DNA of 37,989 bases from Streptomyces sp. 130 (GTDB lineage Bacteria; Actinomycetota; Actinomycetes; Streptomycetales; Streptomycetaceae), in the NCBI RefSeq assembly GCF_007096885.1, contig NZ_VJNO01000054.1, forward strand, positions 1 through 37,989. Direction: 5' to 3'. Shown here one piece after another: positions 1 to 8,089 of the stretch (position 1 is the first letter of the stretch; each line of letters begins with the position of its first letter). Made by a program: the position numbers and the translations under genes. The notes under the pieces are model-generated. The model did not search any database and was not told the origin of the DNA. It worked only from the letters and a program-made list of their open reading frames with translations.

Positions 1-121
1 TACGTCATCCGGTTGACGTACGACCGGGCGCGGTAACGTACGCGGCGACTGCGGCCGGGACGGCCGGAGCACGCGGGGGGGGGGGGGCGCCCCCCGGGGG
101 GGGCCCCCCCCTCCTCCGTGT
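1..121. other. Left edge: inverted repeat and poly-G/poly-C run, no gene
   Basis: Bases 1-20 carry a perfect inverted repeat, TACGTCA-N6-TGACGTA, which looks operator-like but has no visible target gene because the window starts here. Bases 76-112 are runs of G and C alone, unlike natural Streptomyces sequence, and probably reflect poor assembly at a contig end. Nothing coding is seen. Confidence 0.6.
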
Positions 122-1402
122 TCAGCCCAGATTCAGGCTGCGCAGGACCAGACCCGTCGCCGGCTTCGGGCCGAACGACGTCGACTTGCGGGGCATGGTG
201 ACGCCCTGGCGGGCCAGGTCCCGGACGAGCTCCTCGCGTACCGGATGCATCAGCACCGCCGTCGAGCCGTGCCGCTCGGCCTGCTCCACGGCGGCGGCCG
301 TGTCGTGGATGTAGGCGATGTGCGCCGGGTCGTCCGGGATGCGCCACACCTCGTCGAGCAGCGCCGCGTGCAGGACCGTCGCGTCGAGGGTGCGCCAGGC
401 GGCCGGACGGTCCGCCGGAACCGTGCGGGCCAGCAGCGCCTCGTCCGGGCGGTCGACCAGATGGAAGGCCCCGTCGCCCGCGAGCAGGAAGGCGTTGCCC
501 TCGGCGGCCGCCCCCGCCAGGGCCGCCATCGCGTCGGGCAGCGGCCCCGTCACCTCCCGTATCCGGAACAGGCCGGTCAGCGCGGCCAGCGCGTCCGCGA
601 CGGGCAGTCCGTGCAGCAGGCGGTGGATGGCGCGGACCCGGAGCGGGTGGCGGGCGGTGTCCACCAGGAGCACCAGGCCGTAGTCCCAGGGGCCCGGGCC
701 CGTGTGCTCCCGCTGAAGCCGGAGATACGTGGCCCAGCGGTGATGGCCGTCCGCGATCAGGGCCTGGTGCCGGGCCAGGTCCGCCTGGATCTCCGCGCGT
801 TCGGCGGGATCGGTGACCGCCCACAGCCGGTGGCGGAAGCCGTCCTCCGTGGTCGTGCAGAGCAGCGGTTCGCGCTCGACGGTCCGCTCGACCACCGCGG
901 TCGCCCCCGTCGCCCGGTCCCCCTCGCCCCGGTACGTCAGCAGCAGCGGCTCCAGGTGGGCGGCGGTGGCGCGCATCAGATCGGCCCGGTCCTCGACCAC
1001 ATGCGCCATGACGTCCTCGTGCGGAAGCACCACCCCGTCGGCCGGTCCCGTCAGGGCGAGGGCGCCGATGACGCCCCGTTGCAGGATCTCGTCGTCGCGC
1101 TGTTCGTACACGTACAGGGCGGGCTCGGCGTCCGGCGCCAGGACGCCCTCCGCGAGCCAGTCGTCCAGGGTGGATGCGGCCCGGGCGTTGCGGGCGGCGA
1201 CCGTGCCGGCCTGCGGCAGGATCAGCCGGACGATGTTGTGCGGGTCCGCCGACTCCAGGTGCAGCAGACCGTCGGGCCGCACGACCACGTCGTACGGGGG
1301 AGAGGTCACCGCGGCGAGGCTGCCGACCCGCTCGGGGACGTACCTCAGCCCGCGGAACGGAAGCAGACGCAGTCCCTGATCCGGCGTGCCTCGTGTGTTC
1401 AT
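122..1402 (-). CDS. DUF1015 family protein
   Basis: This 426-residue protein belongs to the DUF1015 family (annotated as conserved hypothetical or HTH-containing in various genomes), whose biochemical role is not established. The family hallmark DGHHRWATYLRL is present in the middle of the protein, and the N-terminus has the typical 'LLPFRGLRYVPERVG' and 'SPPYDVV' segments. The open frame runs 68 codons further upstream, but the ATG at 1402 begins the conserved sequence and the upstream extension is low-complexity Arg/Ser/Cys. No Shine-Dalgarno sequence precedes this ATG. Instead a -10-like TACGAT ends 7 bases before it, so translation may be leaderless. It is divergent from the HAD phosphatase gene, with 71 bases between the starts. 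Confidence 0.88.
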   Translation of the reverse strand: MNTRGTPDQGLRLLPFRGLRYVPERVGSLAAVTSPPYDVVVRPDGLLHLESADPHNIVRLILPQAGTVAARNARAASTLDDWLAEGVLAPDAEPALYVYEQRDDEILQRGVIGALALTGPADGVVLPHEDVMAHVVEDRADLMRATAAHLEPLLLTYRGEGDRATGATAVVERTVEREPLLCTTTEDGFRHRLWAVTDPAERAEIQADLARHQALIADGHHRWATYLRLQREHTGPGPWDYGLVLLVDTARHPLRVRAIHRLLHGLPVADALAALTGLFRIREVTGPLPDAMAALAGAAAEGNAFLLAGDGAFHLVDRPDEALLARTVPADRPAAWRTLDATVLHAALLDEVWRIPDDPAHIAYIHDTAAAVEQAERHGSTAVLMHPVREELVRDLARQGVTMPRKSTSFGPKPATGLVLRSLNLG

Positions 1403-1408
1403 CCACGC

Positions 1409-1414
1409 ATCGTA
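1409..1414 (-). promoter_or_regulatory. Candidate -10 box of a leaderless transcript (DUF1015 gene)
   Basis: TACGAT fits the actinomycete TANNNT -10 pattern and lies 6 bases before the ATG at 1402, so transcription would start at or beside the start codon. No clear -35 hexamer is visible. Confidence 0.45.
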
Positions 1415-1473
1415 AGTGCGGTACGGGGATGCGCGATGATCGGGGCAGAAGCAGTCGATGAGGAGCGCGGAAC

Positions 1474-2502
1474 ATGAGCGGGACGAGCAGGACCAGGCCG
1501 AGCGGCAGCAGCACCGCGCTGAGTGAGGCGTACGACACGGCGCTGCTCGACCTGGACGGAGTCGTGTACGCGGGCGGGCTGGCGATCGACCACGCCGTCG
1601 AGGCACTCGGCGCGGCGCGGGACGGCGGGATGCACCTGGCGTACGTCACCAACAACGCGCTGCGCACCCCGGCCGCGGTGGCCGCGCACCTGACCGAGCT
1701 GGGCGTCCCGGCCGAGCCCACCGATGTGATCACCTCGGCCCAGGCCGTGGCCCGGCTGGTCGCCGACCAGCTGCCCGCCGGGGCGCGAGTCCTGGTCGTC
1801 GGCGGCGAGGGGCTGCGCGTCGCGCTGCGGGAACGCGGCCTCGAACCCGTCGAGTCGGCCGACGACGACCCGGTCGCGGTGGTCCAGGGATACGGCGGCC
1901 CCGACCTGGCGTGGGGCCGGTTCGCGGAGGCGTCGTACGCGATCAACCGGGGGCTGCCGTGGTTCGCGTCCAACACCGACCTGACGATCCCCGGCGCCCG
2001 GGGCATCGCCCCGGGCAACGGGGCGGCCGTCGAGGTCGTCCGCATCGCGACCGGCGCCGAGCCGCAGGTGGCCGGCAAGCCGCTGCCGCCGATGCACCGC
2101 GAGACCGTGCTGCGCACCGGCGCCGAACGGCCGCTGGTGGTCGGCGACCGGCTCGACACCGACATCGAGGGGGCGTTCAACGGCGGCGTCGACTCGCTGC
2201 TCGTGCTGACCGGAGTGACCGACGCGGCCCAGCTGGTGACCGCCCCTCCCGAGCACCGGCCGACGTACATCGACGCGGACCTGCGCGGGCTGCTCACCGG
2301 ACAGCCCGAGGTGACGGAGCGCGGCGGGGGATTCGGCTGCGGCGGCTGGACGGCCTCCACCGAGGACGGCGCGCTGGTGCTGGACGGTGACGGCGACCCG
2401 CTCGACGGGCTGCGGGCGCTGTGCGCGGCGGCCTGGTCGCACGCCGGGGACGGGGCCTGTGACCTGGCCGCGGACGAGGCCGTGGCCCGGCTAGGGCTGT
2501 GA
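1474..2502 (+). CDS. HAD superfamily class IIA sugar/glycerol phosphatase
   Basis: This 342-residue cytosolic phosphatase of the HAD-IIA (NagD-like) group hydrolyses small phosphate esters through an aspartyl-phosphate intermediate. All four HAD motifs are readable: LLDLDGVVYAGG near residue 25 (nucleophile and acid Asp), VTNNALRTP (motif II), AGKPLPPMH (motif III Lys) and VVGDRLDTDIEGA (motif IV acidic pair). The start ATG follows a GAGGAG Shine-Dalgarno element about 9 bases upstream. Its position in the conserved tlyA-nadK-recN block matches Rv1692 of M. tuberculosis, a phosphatase reported to act on glycerol 3-phosphate; that substrate is inferred here from synteny only. The C-terminus has an extra stretch containing GGGFGCGGW, probably a surface tail. 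Confidence 0.9.
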   Translation: MSGTSRTRPSGSSTALSEAYDTALLDLDGVVYAGGLAIDHAVEALGAARDGGMHLAYVTNNALRTPAAVAAHLTELGVPAEPTDVITSAQAVARLVADQLPAGARVLVVGGEGLRVALRERGLEPVESADDDPVAVVQGYGGPDLAWGRFAEASYAINRGLPWFASNTDLTIPGARGIAPGNGAAVEVVRIATGAEPQVAGKPLPPMHRETVLRTGAERPLVVGDRLDTDIEGAFNGGVDSLLVLTGVTDAAQLVTAPPEHRPTYIDADLRGLLTGQPEVTERGGGFGCGGWTASTEDGALVLDGDGDPLDGLRALCAAAWSHAGDGACDLAADEAVARLGL

Positions 2503-2524
2503 GGGCGGGCCCGGAGCCCCGTAG

Positions 2525-2543
2525 GCTGGGTAGGCTAACCTAA
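2525..2543 (+). promoter_or_regulatory. Iron box (DmdR/DtxR-type operator) overlapping the -10
   Basis: The 19 bases match the Streptomyces iron-box consensus TTAGGTTAGGCTCACCTAA at 14 positions, the right half almost perfectly (TAGGCTAACCTAA). TAGGCT at 2531-2536 would also serve as the -10 box, so Fe-loaded DmdR1 would block RNA polymerase. The site ends 4 bases before the GTG start of the first permease gene. Confidence 0.8.
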
Positions 2544-2547
2544 CCGG

Positions 2548-3612
2548 GTGTTGGTTGAGAGCCCCCCGGATTCCAGTTCCGGCCCGATAGCCGCGCCGGA
2601 CAAGGCCGCCGCTCCCCGCAGACGTCACGCGGCGAGAGCGGCGGGGCTCCTGGTGGCCGTGGCCGTCCTCGTGCTGGTGTGTCTCGCGTCCGTCGGGATC
2701 GGCGCCAAGGCGCTGCCGCTCCCGGACGTGTGGCACGGCCTGTTCCACTACGCGGGCAGCGGCGACGACGTCCTCGTGCGCAAGGTCCGGGTCCCCCGCA
2801 CCGTGCTGGGGCTCCTCGTGGGTGCCGCGCTGGGCATCGCCGGTGCGGTGATGCAGGCGCTGACCCGTAACCCGCTCGCCGAGCCCGGCATCCTCGGCGT
2901 CAACGCGGGGGCCTCGGCCGCCGTCGTCTCCGCGATCAGCTTCTTCGGCGTGACCTCGCTGACCGGCTATGTGTGGTTCGCCTTCGCGGGCGCCGCGACC
3001 GTGTCGGTGGCCGTGTACTTCCTCGGCGGGAGCCGGTCCTCGACGCCGGTGCGGCTCGCGCTCGCCGGGACGGCCGTGACCGCCGCACTGTACGGATACG
3101 TCAACGCCGTGCAGCTGCTGGACTCGGCGGCGCTGGACCGGCTGCGGTTCTGGCAGGTGGGGTCGCTGGCCTCCGCGAACACCGAGACCGTCGGCAAGGT
3201 GTGGCCGTTCATCGCGGTGGGCGTCCTGCTGACCGTGTTCCTCGCCCGCCCGCTCAACGCCCTGGAGATGGGCGACGACACCGCCCGGGCGCTGGGCGCC
3301 AACCTGACCAGGACCCGGGTGCTGGCGATGCTCGCCGTGACCCTGCTGTGCGGGGCGGCGACCGCCGCGTGCGGGCCCATCGTCTTCATCGGGCTGATGA
3401 TCCCGCACCTGGTGCGCACCCTCACCGGACCCGACCTGCGGTGGATCCTGCCGTACGCGGCGGTGCTCTCCCCGGTGCTGCTGCTCGGTGCCGACGTGGT
3501 CGGCCGGGTCGTCGCCAGGCCCTCGGAGCTCCAGGTCGGCATCGTCACCGCGTTCATCGGCGGGCCCGTCTTCATCTACCTCGTACGACGCAAGAGGATG
3601 TCCCAGCTGTGA
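2548..3612 (+). CDS. FecCD-family ferric-siderophore ABC permease, first subunit
   Basis: This 354-residue integral membrane protein is one half of the translocation channel of a type II (BtuC/FecD-like) ABC importer. It has the family's typical length and roughly ten hydrophobic segments. Recognisable family blocks include RVPRTVLGLLVGAALGIAGAV, the 'TRNPLAEPGILGVNAGA' loop, LEMGDDTARALGANLTRTR (coupling region to the ATPase) and the GLMIPHLVR segment. The start is GTG at 2548 right behind an iron box, suggesting a very short leader. Its TGA overlaps the GTG of the second permease, so translation is coupled. Together with the iron box this points to Fe(III)-siderophore rather than cobalamin uptake. 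Confidence 0.93.
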   Translation: MLVESPPDSSSGPIAAPDKAAAPRRRHAARAAGLLVAVAVLVLVCLASVGIGAKALPLPDVWHGLFHYAGSGDDVLVRKVRVPRTVLGLLVGAALGIAGAVMQALTRNPLAEPGILGVNAGASAAVVSAISFFGVTSLTGYVWFAFAGAATVSVAVYFLGGSRSSTPVRLALAGTAVTAALYGYVNAVQLLDSAALDRLRFWQVGSLASANTETVGKVWPFIAVGVLLTVFLARPLNALEMGDDTARALGANLTRTRVLAMLAVTLLCGAATAACGPIVFIGLMIPHLVRTLTGPDLRWILPYAAVLSPVLLLGADVVGRVVARPSELQVGIVTAFIGGPVFIYLVRRKRMSQL

Positions 3613-4682
3613 GCGCCACGACCACGAAGGAGACGGCGCGCGCCGGCCGTCCGGTACGGGCCGTGCGGACGGCCGGCGGGTACTCGTTCCGGATGAACGT
3701 GCGGGCGGCCCTGGTCGTCCTGCTCCTGGCCCTCGTGGCGGCGGGCGCCGCGATCGTCCTCATCGGCAGCGGCGACTTCTCGATGACCCCCGGCGAGGTC
3801 CTGACCACGCTTTTCGGCCACGGCACCTTCCAGCAGGAGTTCATCGTCACGGACCTGCGGCTGCCCCGGGTCCTCGTCGGACTCCTCGTCGGCGGGGCGC
3901 TCGGTGCCGGGGGCGCCGTCTTCCAGACCATCTCCCGCAACCCGCTCGGCAGCCCCGACGTGCTCGGCTTCGGGCAGGGCTCCACGGTCGGCGCGCTCAC
4001 CGTGATCGTCCTCTTCGGGGGCGACGCGAAGGAGGTCGCGGCCGGTGCGGTCGTCGGCGGCCTGCTGACCGGTCTCGCCGTCTACCTGCTGGCGTGGAAG
4101 CGCGGGGTGCACGGCTTCCGGCTCGTCCTGGTGGGGATCGGGGCGGCGGCCATGCTGACCGCCGCCACCCAGTACCTGATCACCAAGGCGAACCTGGTCG
4201 ACGCGACGCGTGCCGTCGTCTGGATGACCGGCTCGCTCGACGGCCGCGACTGGGCCCAGGTCTGGCCGCTGCTGGTCGTCTGCGCCGTGCTGCTCCCGCT
4301 GGTGTACGGGCACGGACCGGCCCTGCGCGTCATGGAGATGGGCGACGACGCGGCGTACGCGCTCGGGGTACGCGTGGAACGCACCCGCCTCCTCCTCATG
4401 GGCGCCGCCGTGCTGCTCGTCGCCGTCGCCACGGCCGCCGCCGGGCCGATCGCCTTCGTCTCGCTGAGCGCCCCGCAGCTGGCGCGCCGGCTGACCCGCT
4501 CCACCGGGCCGAACCTGGTGGCCGCGACGTTCATGGGCGCGGCGCTCCTGCTCGTCGCCGACTGGGTCGCGCTCGACGCGTTCGGCGACCGTCAGCTGCC
4601 GGTGGGTGTGGTCACCGGGGTGCTCGGCGGCTGCTACCTGGTGTGGCTCCTGGTGACCGAGCGCAAAGCGGGGCGCATATGA
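3609..4682 (+). CDS. FecCD-family ferric-siderophore ABC permease, second subunit
   Basis: This 357-residue membrane protein is the partner permease of the upstream gene. The start is the GTG at 3609, sharing bases with the upstream TGA; the open frame extends much further 5' only as a shadow of the first permease. A hydrophilic 35-residue N-terminus precedes the first membrane segment. Family blocks RLPRVLVGLLVGGALGAGGAV, 'SRNPLGSPDVLGFGQGS', VMEMGDDAAYALGVRVERTR and LSAPQLARRLTR are all present. The TGA overlaps an ATG at 4679, but the ATPase probably starts later. Confidence 0.93.
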   Translation: MSATTTKETARAGRPVRAVRTAGGYSFRMNVRAALVVLLLALVAAGAAIVLIGSGDFSMTPGEVLTTLFGHGTFQQEFIVTDLRLPRVLVGLLVGGALGAGGAVFQTISRNPLGSPDVLGFGQGSTVGALTVIVLFGGDAKEVAAGAVVGGLLTGLAVYLLAWKRGVHGFRLVLVGIGAAAMLTAATQYLITKANLVDATRAVVWMTGSLDGRDWAQVWPLLVVCAVLLPLVYGHGPALRVMEMGDDAAYALGVRVERTRLLLMGAAVLLVAVATAAAGPIAFVSLSAPQLARRLTRSTGPNLVAATFMGAALLLVADWVALDAFGDRQLPVGVVTGVLGGCYLVWLLVTERKAGRI

Positions 4683-4762
4683 GATCCCGTACCGCCCTCC
4701 CCCCTCAACCGCCCGTCAGCAGACCGTCCGACAGCCGACCGTCCGACCCCCGGAGTACGACC

Positions 4763-5587
4763 ATGCAGCGCCTCACCGCGGACTCGGTGACCCTCGGATA
4801 CGACCAGCGGGTCATCGCGGAGAACCTTTCGGTCGAGATACCCGACCACTCGTTCACCGTGATCGTCGGCCCCAACGCCTGCGGCAAGTCCACACTGCTG
4901 CGGGCGCTCTCCCGGATGCTGAAGCCGAGCCGGGGCCAGGTGCTGCTGGACGGGCGGTCGATCCACGGGCTGCCCGCCAAGAAGGTCGCGAAGACGCTGG
5001 GCCTGCTGCCGCAGTCCTCGATCGCGCCGGAGGGCATCACGGTCGCGGACCTCGTGGCGCGGGGGCGGTACCCGCACCAGGGGCTGCTGCGGCAGTGGTC
5101 GCCGGAGGACGAGCGGGTGGTCCAGGAGTCGATGGAGGCGACGGGCGTCGGTGAGCTGGCCGATCGCTATGTCGACGAATTGTCCGGCGGCCAGCGGCAG
5201 CGGGTCTGGATCGCGATGGCCCTCGCCCAGCAGACGCCGCTGCTGCTGCTGGACGAGCCGACGACGTACCTCGACATCCAGCACCAGATCGACGTGCTGG
5301 ACCTGTGCGCCGAGCTGCACGAGACGCAGGGGCGGACGCTGGTGGCCGTCCTGCACGATCTGAACCACGCGGCGCGGTACGCCACCCATCTGATCGCGAT
5401 GCGCGGCGGGGAGATCGTCGCGGAGGGGGCGCCGGAGGAGATCGTCACCGCGGAGCTGGTGGAGCGGGTGTTCGGGCTGCGGTGCCAGGTGATCTCCGAT
5501 CCGGAGACCGGGACGCCGCTTGTTGTACCTGCTGCGCGCGTTGCGCGCGGAACCGAAAAGACGTCCTCAACCGCCGGACGGGCTTGA
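4763..5587 (+). CDS. ABC transporter ATPase for ferric-siderophore uptake (FecE/FepC type)
   Basis: This 274-residue ATPase drives the two FecCD permeases. Walker A GPNACGKST (about residue 35), the Q-loop in LLPQSS, the signature LSGGQRQRVW, Walker B LLLLDEPTTYLD and the switch His in VLHDLNHAARYA are all intact. The ATG at 4763 follows a GGAG element with 7-base spacing. An alternative in-frame ATG at 4679 overlaps the upstream stop and would add 28 Pro/Ser-rich residues unlike the family. The last 15 or so codons run into what looks like an interspersed Streptomyces repeat, so the C-terminal tail is probably not conserved. No substrate-binding lipoprotein gene is adjacent; it must be encoded elsewhere. 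Confidence 0.93.
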   Translation: MQRLTADSVTLGYDQRVIAENLSVEIPDHSFTVIVGPNACGKSTLLRALSRMLKPSRGQVLLDGRSIHGLPAKKVAKTLGLLPQSSIAPEGITVADLVARGRYPHQGLLRQWSPEDERVVQESMEATGVGELADRYVDELSGGQRQRVWIAMALAQQTPLLLLDEPTTYLDIQHQIDVLDLCAELHETQGRTLVAVLHDLNHAARYATHLIAMRGGEIVAEGAPEEIVTAELVERVFGLRCQVISDPETGTPLVVPAARVARGTEKTSSTAGRA

Positions 5588-5625
5588 ATTTGCCGGCCTT
5601 GATTCGCACGCGGAGCTTGAATTCG
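5557..5625. repeat. Probable interspersed Streptomyces GC-rich repeat half
   Basis: The stretch around CCTCAACCGCCGGACGGGCT resembles a palindromic element scattered between Streptomyces genes (recalled, not searched). It covers the 3' end of the ATPase gene and the gap to the SCP2 gene. The 9-mer GCTTGAATT occurs twice, at about 5582 and 5613. Confidence 0.45.
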
Positions 5626-5973
5626 CTACAGCAGTGACTTCAGTTTCAGTAGGTCTCTGAAGCCCGCCTCCAGGCGGACCCGGCCCGACGCCCACGCCTT
5701 CGCGAAATTCAGCTCGCCGTCGACCAGGGCGACCAGGTCGTCACCGGTCATCGCGAGGCGGATCTCGGCCTTTTCGCGGGGCGGGCCCTCCAGGGTGTCC
5801 AGGACCTGGACGCGACCGCCGAGCAGGCGGCCGGTGAACGTGATGTCCAGGTCCCGGATGTGACAGCTCAGCGAGCGGTCCAGGTCAGCGGCGCGGCGCA
5901 CGTCGCCGTCGGCCCCCGCGAGGTTGTCGGAAAGTCTGTCGAGTGCGCTGCGGCACTCCGCCATGGTCGCCAT
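5626..5973 (-). CDS. SCP2 sterol-carrier-domain protein
   Basis: This 115-residue soluble protein appears to be a lone SCP2-type lipid-binding domain: the HIRDLDITFTGRLLGG and EIRLAMTGDDLVALVDGELN segments match the beta-sheet core and the 'GD...L..G' region of that fold. A substrate is not known; it presumably holds a hydrophobic ligand in the cytosol. The first two codons are ATG ATG (5976 and 5973); the second is preferred by family starts. There is no Shine-Dalgarno element, and a TACCGT -10-like box lies at 5982-5987, so a leaderless or nearly leaderless message is likely. It is divergent from the small hypothetical gene at 6016, both sharing a 42-base promoter region. Confidence 0.82.
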   Translation of the reverse strand: MATMAECRSALDRLSDNLAGADGDVRRAADLDRSLSCHIRDLDITFTGRLLGGRVQVLDTLEGPPREKAEIRLAMTGDDLVALVDGELNFAKAWASGRVRLEAGFRDLLKLKSLL

Positions 5974-5981
5974 CATGATCG

Positions 5982-6009
5982 ACGGTACCCCAGCGCTTCG
6001 CGGTAGCGT
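5982..6009. promoter_or_regulatory. Divergent leaderless promoter pair
   Basis: On the minus strand TACCGT (5987-5982) sits 5 bases before ATG 5976. On the plus strand TAGCGT (6004-6009) sits 6 bases before ATG 6016. Both fit TANNNT -10 boxes placed to start transcription at the initiation codon. No -35 hexamers stand out. Confidence 0.45.
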
Positions 6010-6015
6010 TTCCAC

Positions 6016-6300
6016 ATGAGCGACCCGATGCCCGAGCCCGAGACGGACGCCCCGCCGGAGCCGGCCGAGCCCGCCGGGCCCGCGCCCCTCGGCGTCGTAC
6101 GGACGCCCACCGGCAACGCGGAGGTGGACGGCCTGCTGGAGCGGCTGGCCGATGCCGACCACCTCGCCGCGGACGGACACACCGAGGTGTACGAGGATGT
6201 ACACCGGGGCCTGCGCGAGGCGCTGAGCGCGCTGGACGCCGGGCCCGCCCCCGCACCGGGACCACCCGTACCGGTGCCCCCGCACAACCACAGGAGCTGA
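6016..6300 (+). CDS. Small conserved actinobacterial hypothetical protein upstream of tlyA
   Basis: This 94-residue acidic protein has Pro/Ala/Glu-rich ends and a central helical segment (about residues 33-75) starting TGNAEVDGLLERLADADHL and running through YEDVHRGLREALSALD. That segment is the only part likely to be conserved. A small ORF also sits directly 5' of tlyA in Mycobacterium (Rv1693), so this may be its counterpart. Function is unknown. It lies 7 bases before tlyA and is surely cotranscribed with tlyA-nadK. Its ATG lacks a Shine-Dalgarno sequence and appears leaderless. Confidence 0.8.
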   Translation: MSDPMPEPETDAPPEPAEPAGPAPLGVVRTPTGNAEVDGLLERLADADHLAADGHTEVYEDVHRGLREALSALDAGPAPAPGPPVPVPPHNHRS

Positions 6301-6307
6301 ACCGAAC

Positions 6308-7119
<812 letters not shown>

Positions 7120-7123
<4 letters not shown>

Positions 7124-8025
7124 CGACGAATGCGGCACGTACAGTCTTCGTTCTCGCGCACACCGGCCGCCCGGCGGCGATCCGCAGTGCGGAACTCGTC
7201 GTGCAGGGGCTGCTGCGCAACGGCCTGTGGGTGCGGGTCCTCGCCACGGAGGCGGCCGATCTGCCGCTGCCCTCGGCCGTGGAGACGGTCACCGATGCCA
7301 CGCCCGAGGTGCTCAACGGCTGTGAGCTGCTGATCGTCCTCGGCGGCGACGGGACCCTGCTGCGCGGGGCCGAGCTCTCCCGCGCCTCCGGCGTGCCCAT
7401 GCTCGGCGTCAACCTCGGCCGGGTTGGCTTCCTCGCCGAGGCCGAGCGCGACGACCTCGACAAGGTGGTCGACCGGGTCGTCACCCGGGCGTACACGGTC
7501 GAGGAGCGCATGACGATCGACGTCCTGGTGCACAGCAACGGGGACGTCGTCCACACCGACTGGGCGCTCAACGAGGCGGCCGTGCAGAAGGTGTCGCCCG
7601 AGCGGATGCTCGAAGTCGTCCTGGAGATCGACGGCCGCCCGGTGACCGGGTTCGGCTGCGACGGCATCGTGTGCGCGACGCCCACCGGCTCGACCGCGTA
7701 CGCCTTCTCGGCCGGCGGCCCCGTCGTCTGGCCGGAGGTCGAGGCGCTGCTGATGGTCCCGATCAGCGCCCACGCCCTGTTCGCCAAGCCGCTCGTGACC
7801 TCGCCCAAGTCGGTGCTCGCCGTCGAGGTCCAGCCGCACACCCCGCACGGGGTGCTGTGGTGCGACGGGCGCAGGACCGTCGAGCTGCCCCCCGGGGCGC
7901 GGGTGGAGGTGCGGCGCGGTGCCGTGCCCGTCCGGCTGGCCCGGCTGCACCAGGCGTCGTTCACGGACCGCCTCGTCGCCAAGTTCGCGCTCCCCGTCTC
8001 GGGGTGGCGGGGCGCCCCGCACTGA
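7120..8025 (+). CDS. nadK: NAD kinase
   Basis: This 301-residue enzyme phosphorylates NAD to NADP, using ATP or polyphosphate, and supplies NADPH pathways. The diagnostic GGDGTLLRGAEL lies at residues 75-86 and the conserved CATPTGSTAYAFSAGGP block near residue 187. The start is TTG at 7120, overlapping the tlyA stop and preceded by GGAGGGG with 7-base spacing; the length then equals that of Streptomyces NadK. The open frame further upstream is a tlyA shadow. A second NAD-related module, pnuC-nadR-nrtR, lies at 26.6-30 kb. Confidence 0.96.
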
Positions 8026-8082
8026 CCTCGCGATCCGGGTGCCCGGGCCGTGGCCCGTGTGCGCGCGGGCGGGGAAACCTCG

Positions 8083-8088
8083 TATGGT
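8083..8088 (+). promoter_or_regulatory. Candidate -10 of recN promoter
   Basis: TATGGT matches TANNNT and ends 7 bases before the in-frame GTG at 8096, giving recN its own, possibly leaderless, promoter within the 64-base gap after nadK. It would not include the ATG codons at 8084 or 8090 as starts. Confidence 0.35.
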
Positions 8089-8089
8089 C

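Noticed and set aside
245..1477. Long plus-strand open frame opposite the DUF1015 gene
   Set aside because: High-GC antisense shadow; the encoded sequence is Arg/Gly/Gln-rich without motifs, whereas the minus strand carries the DUF1015 signature.
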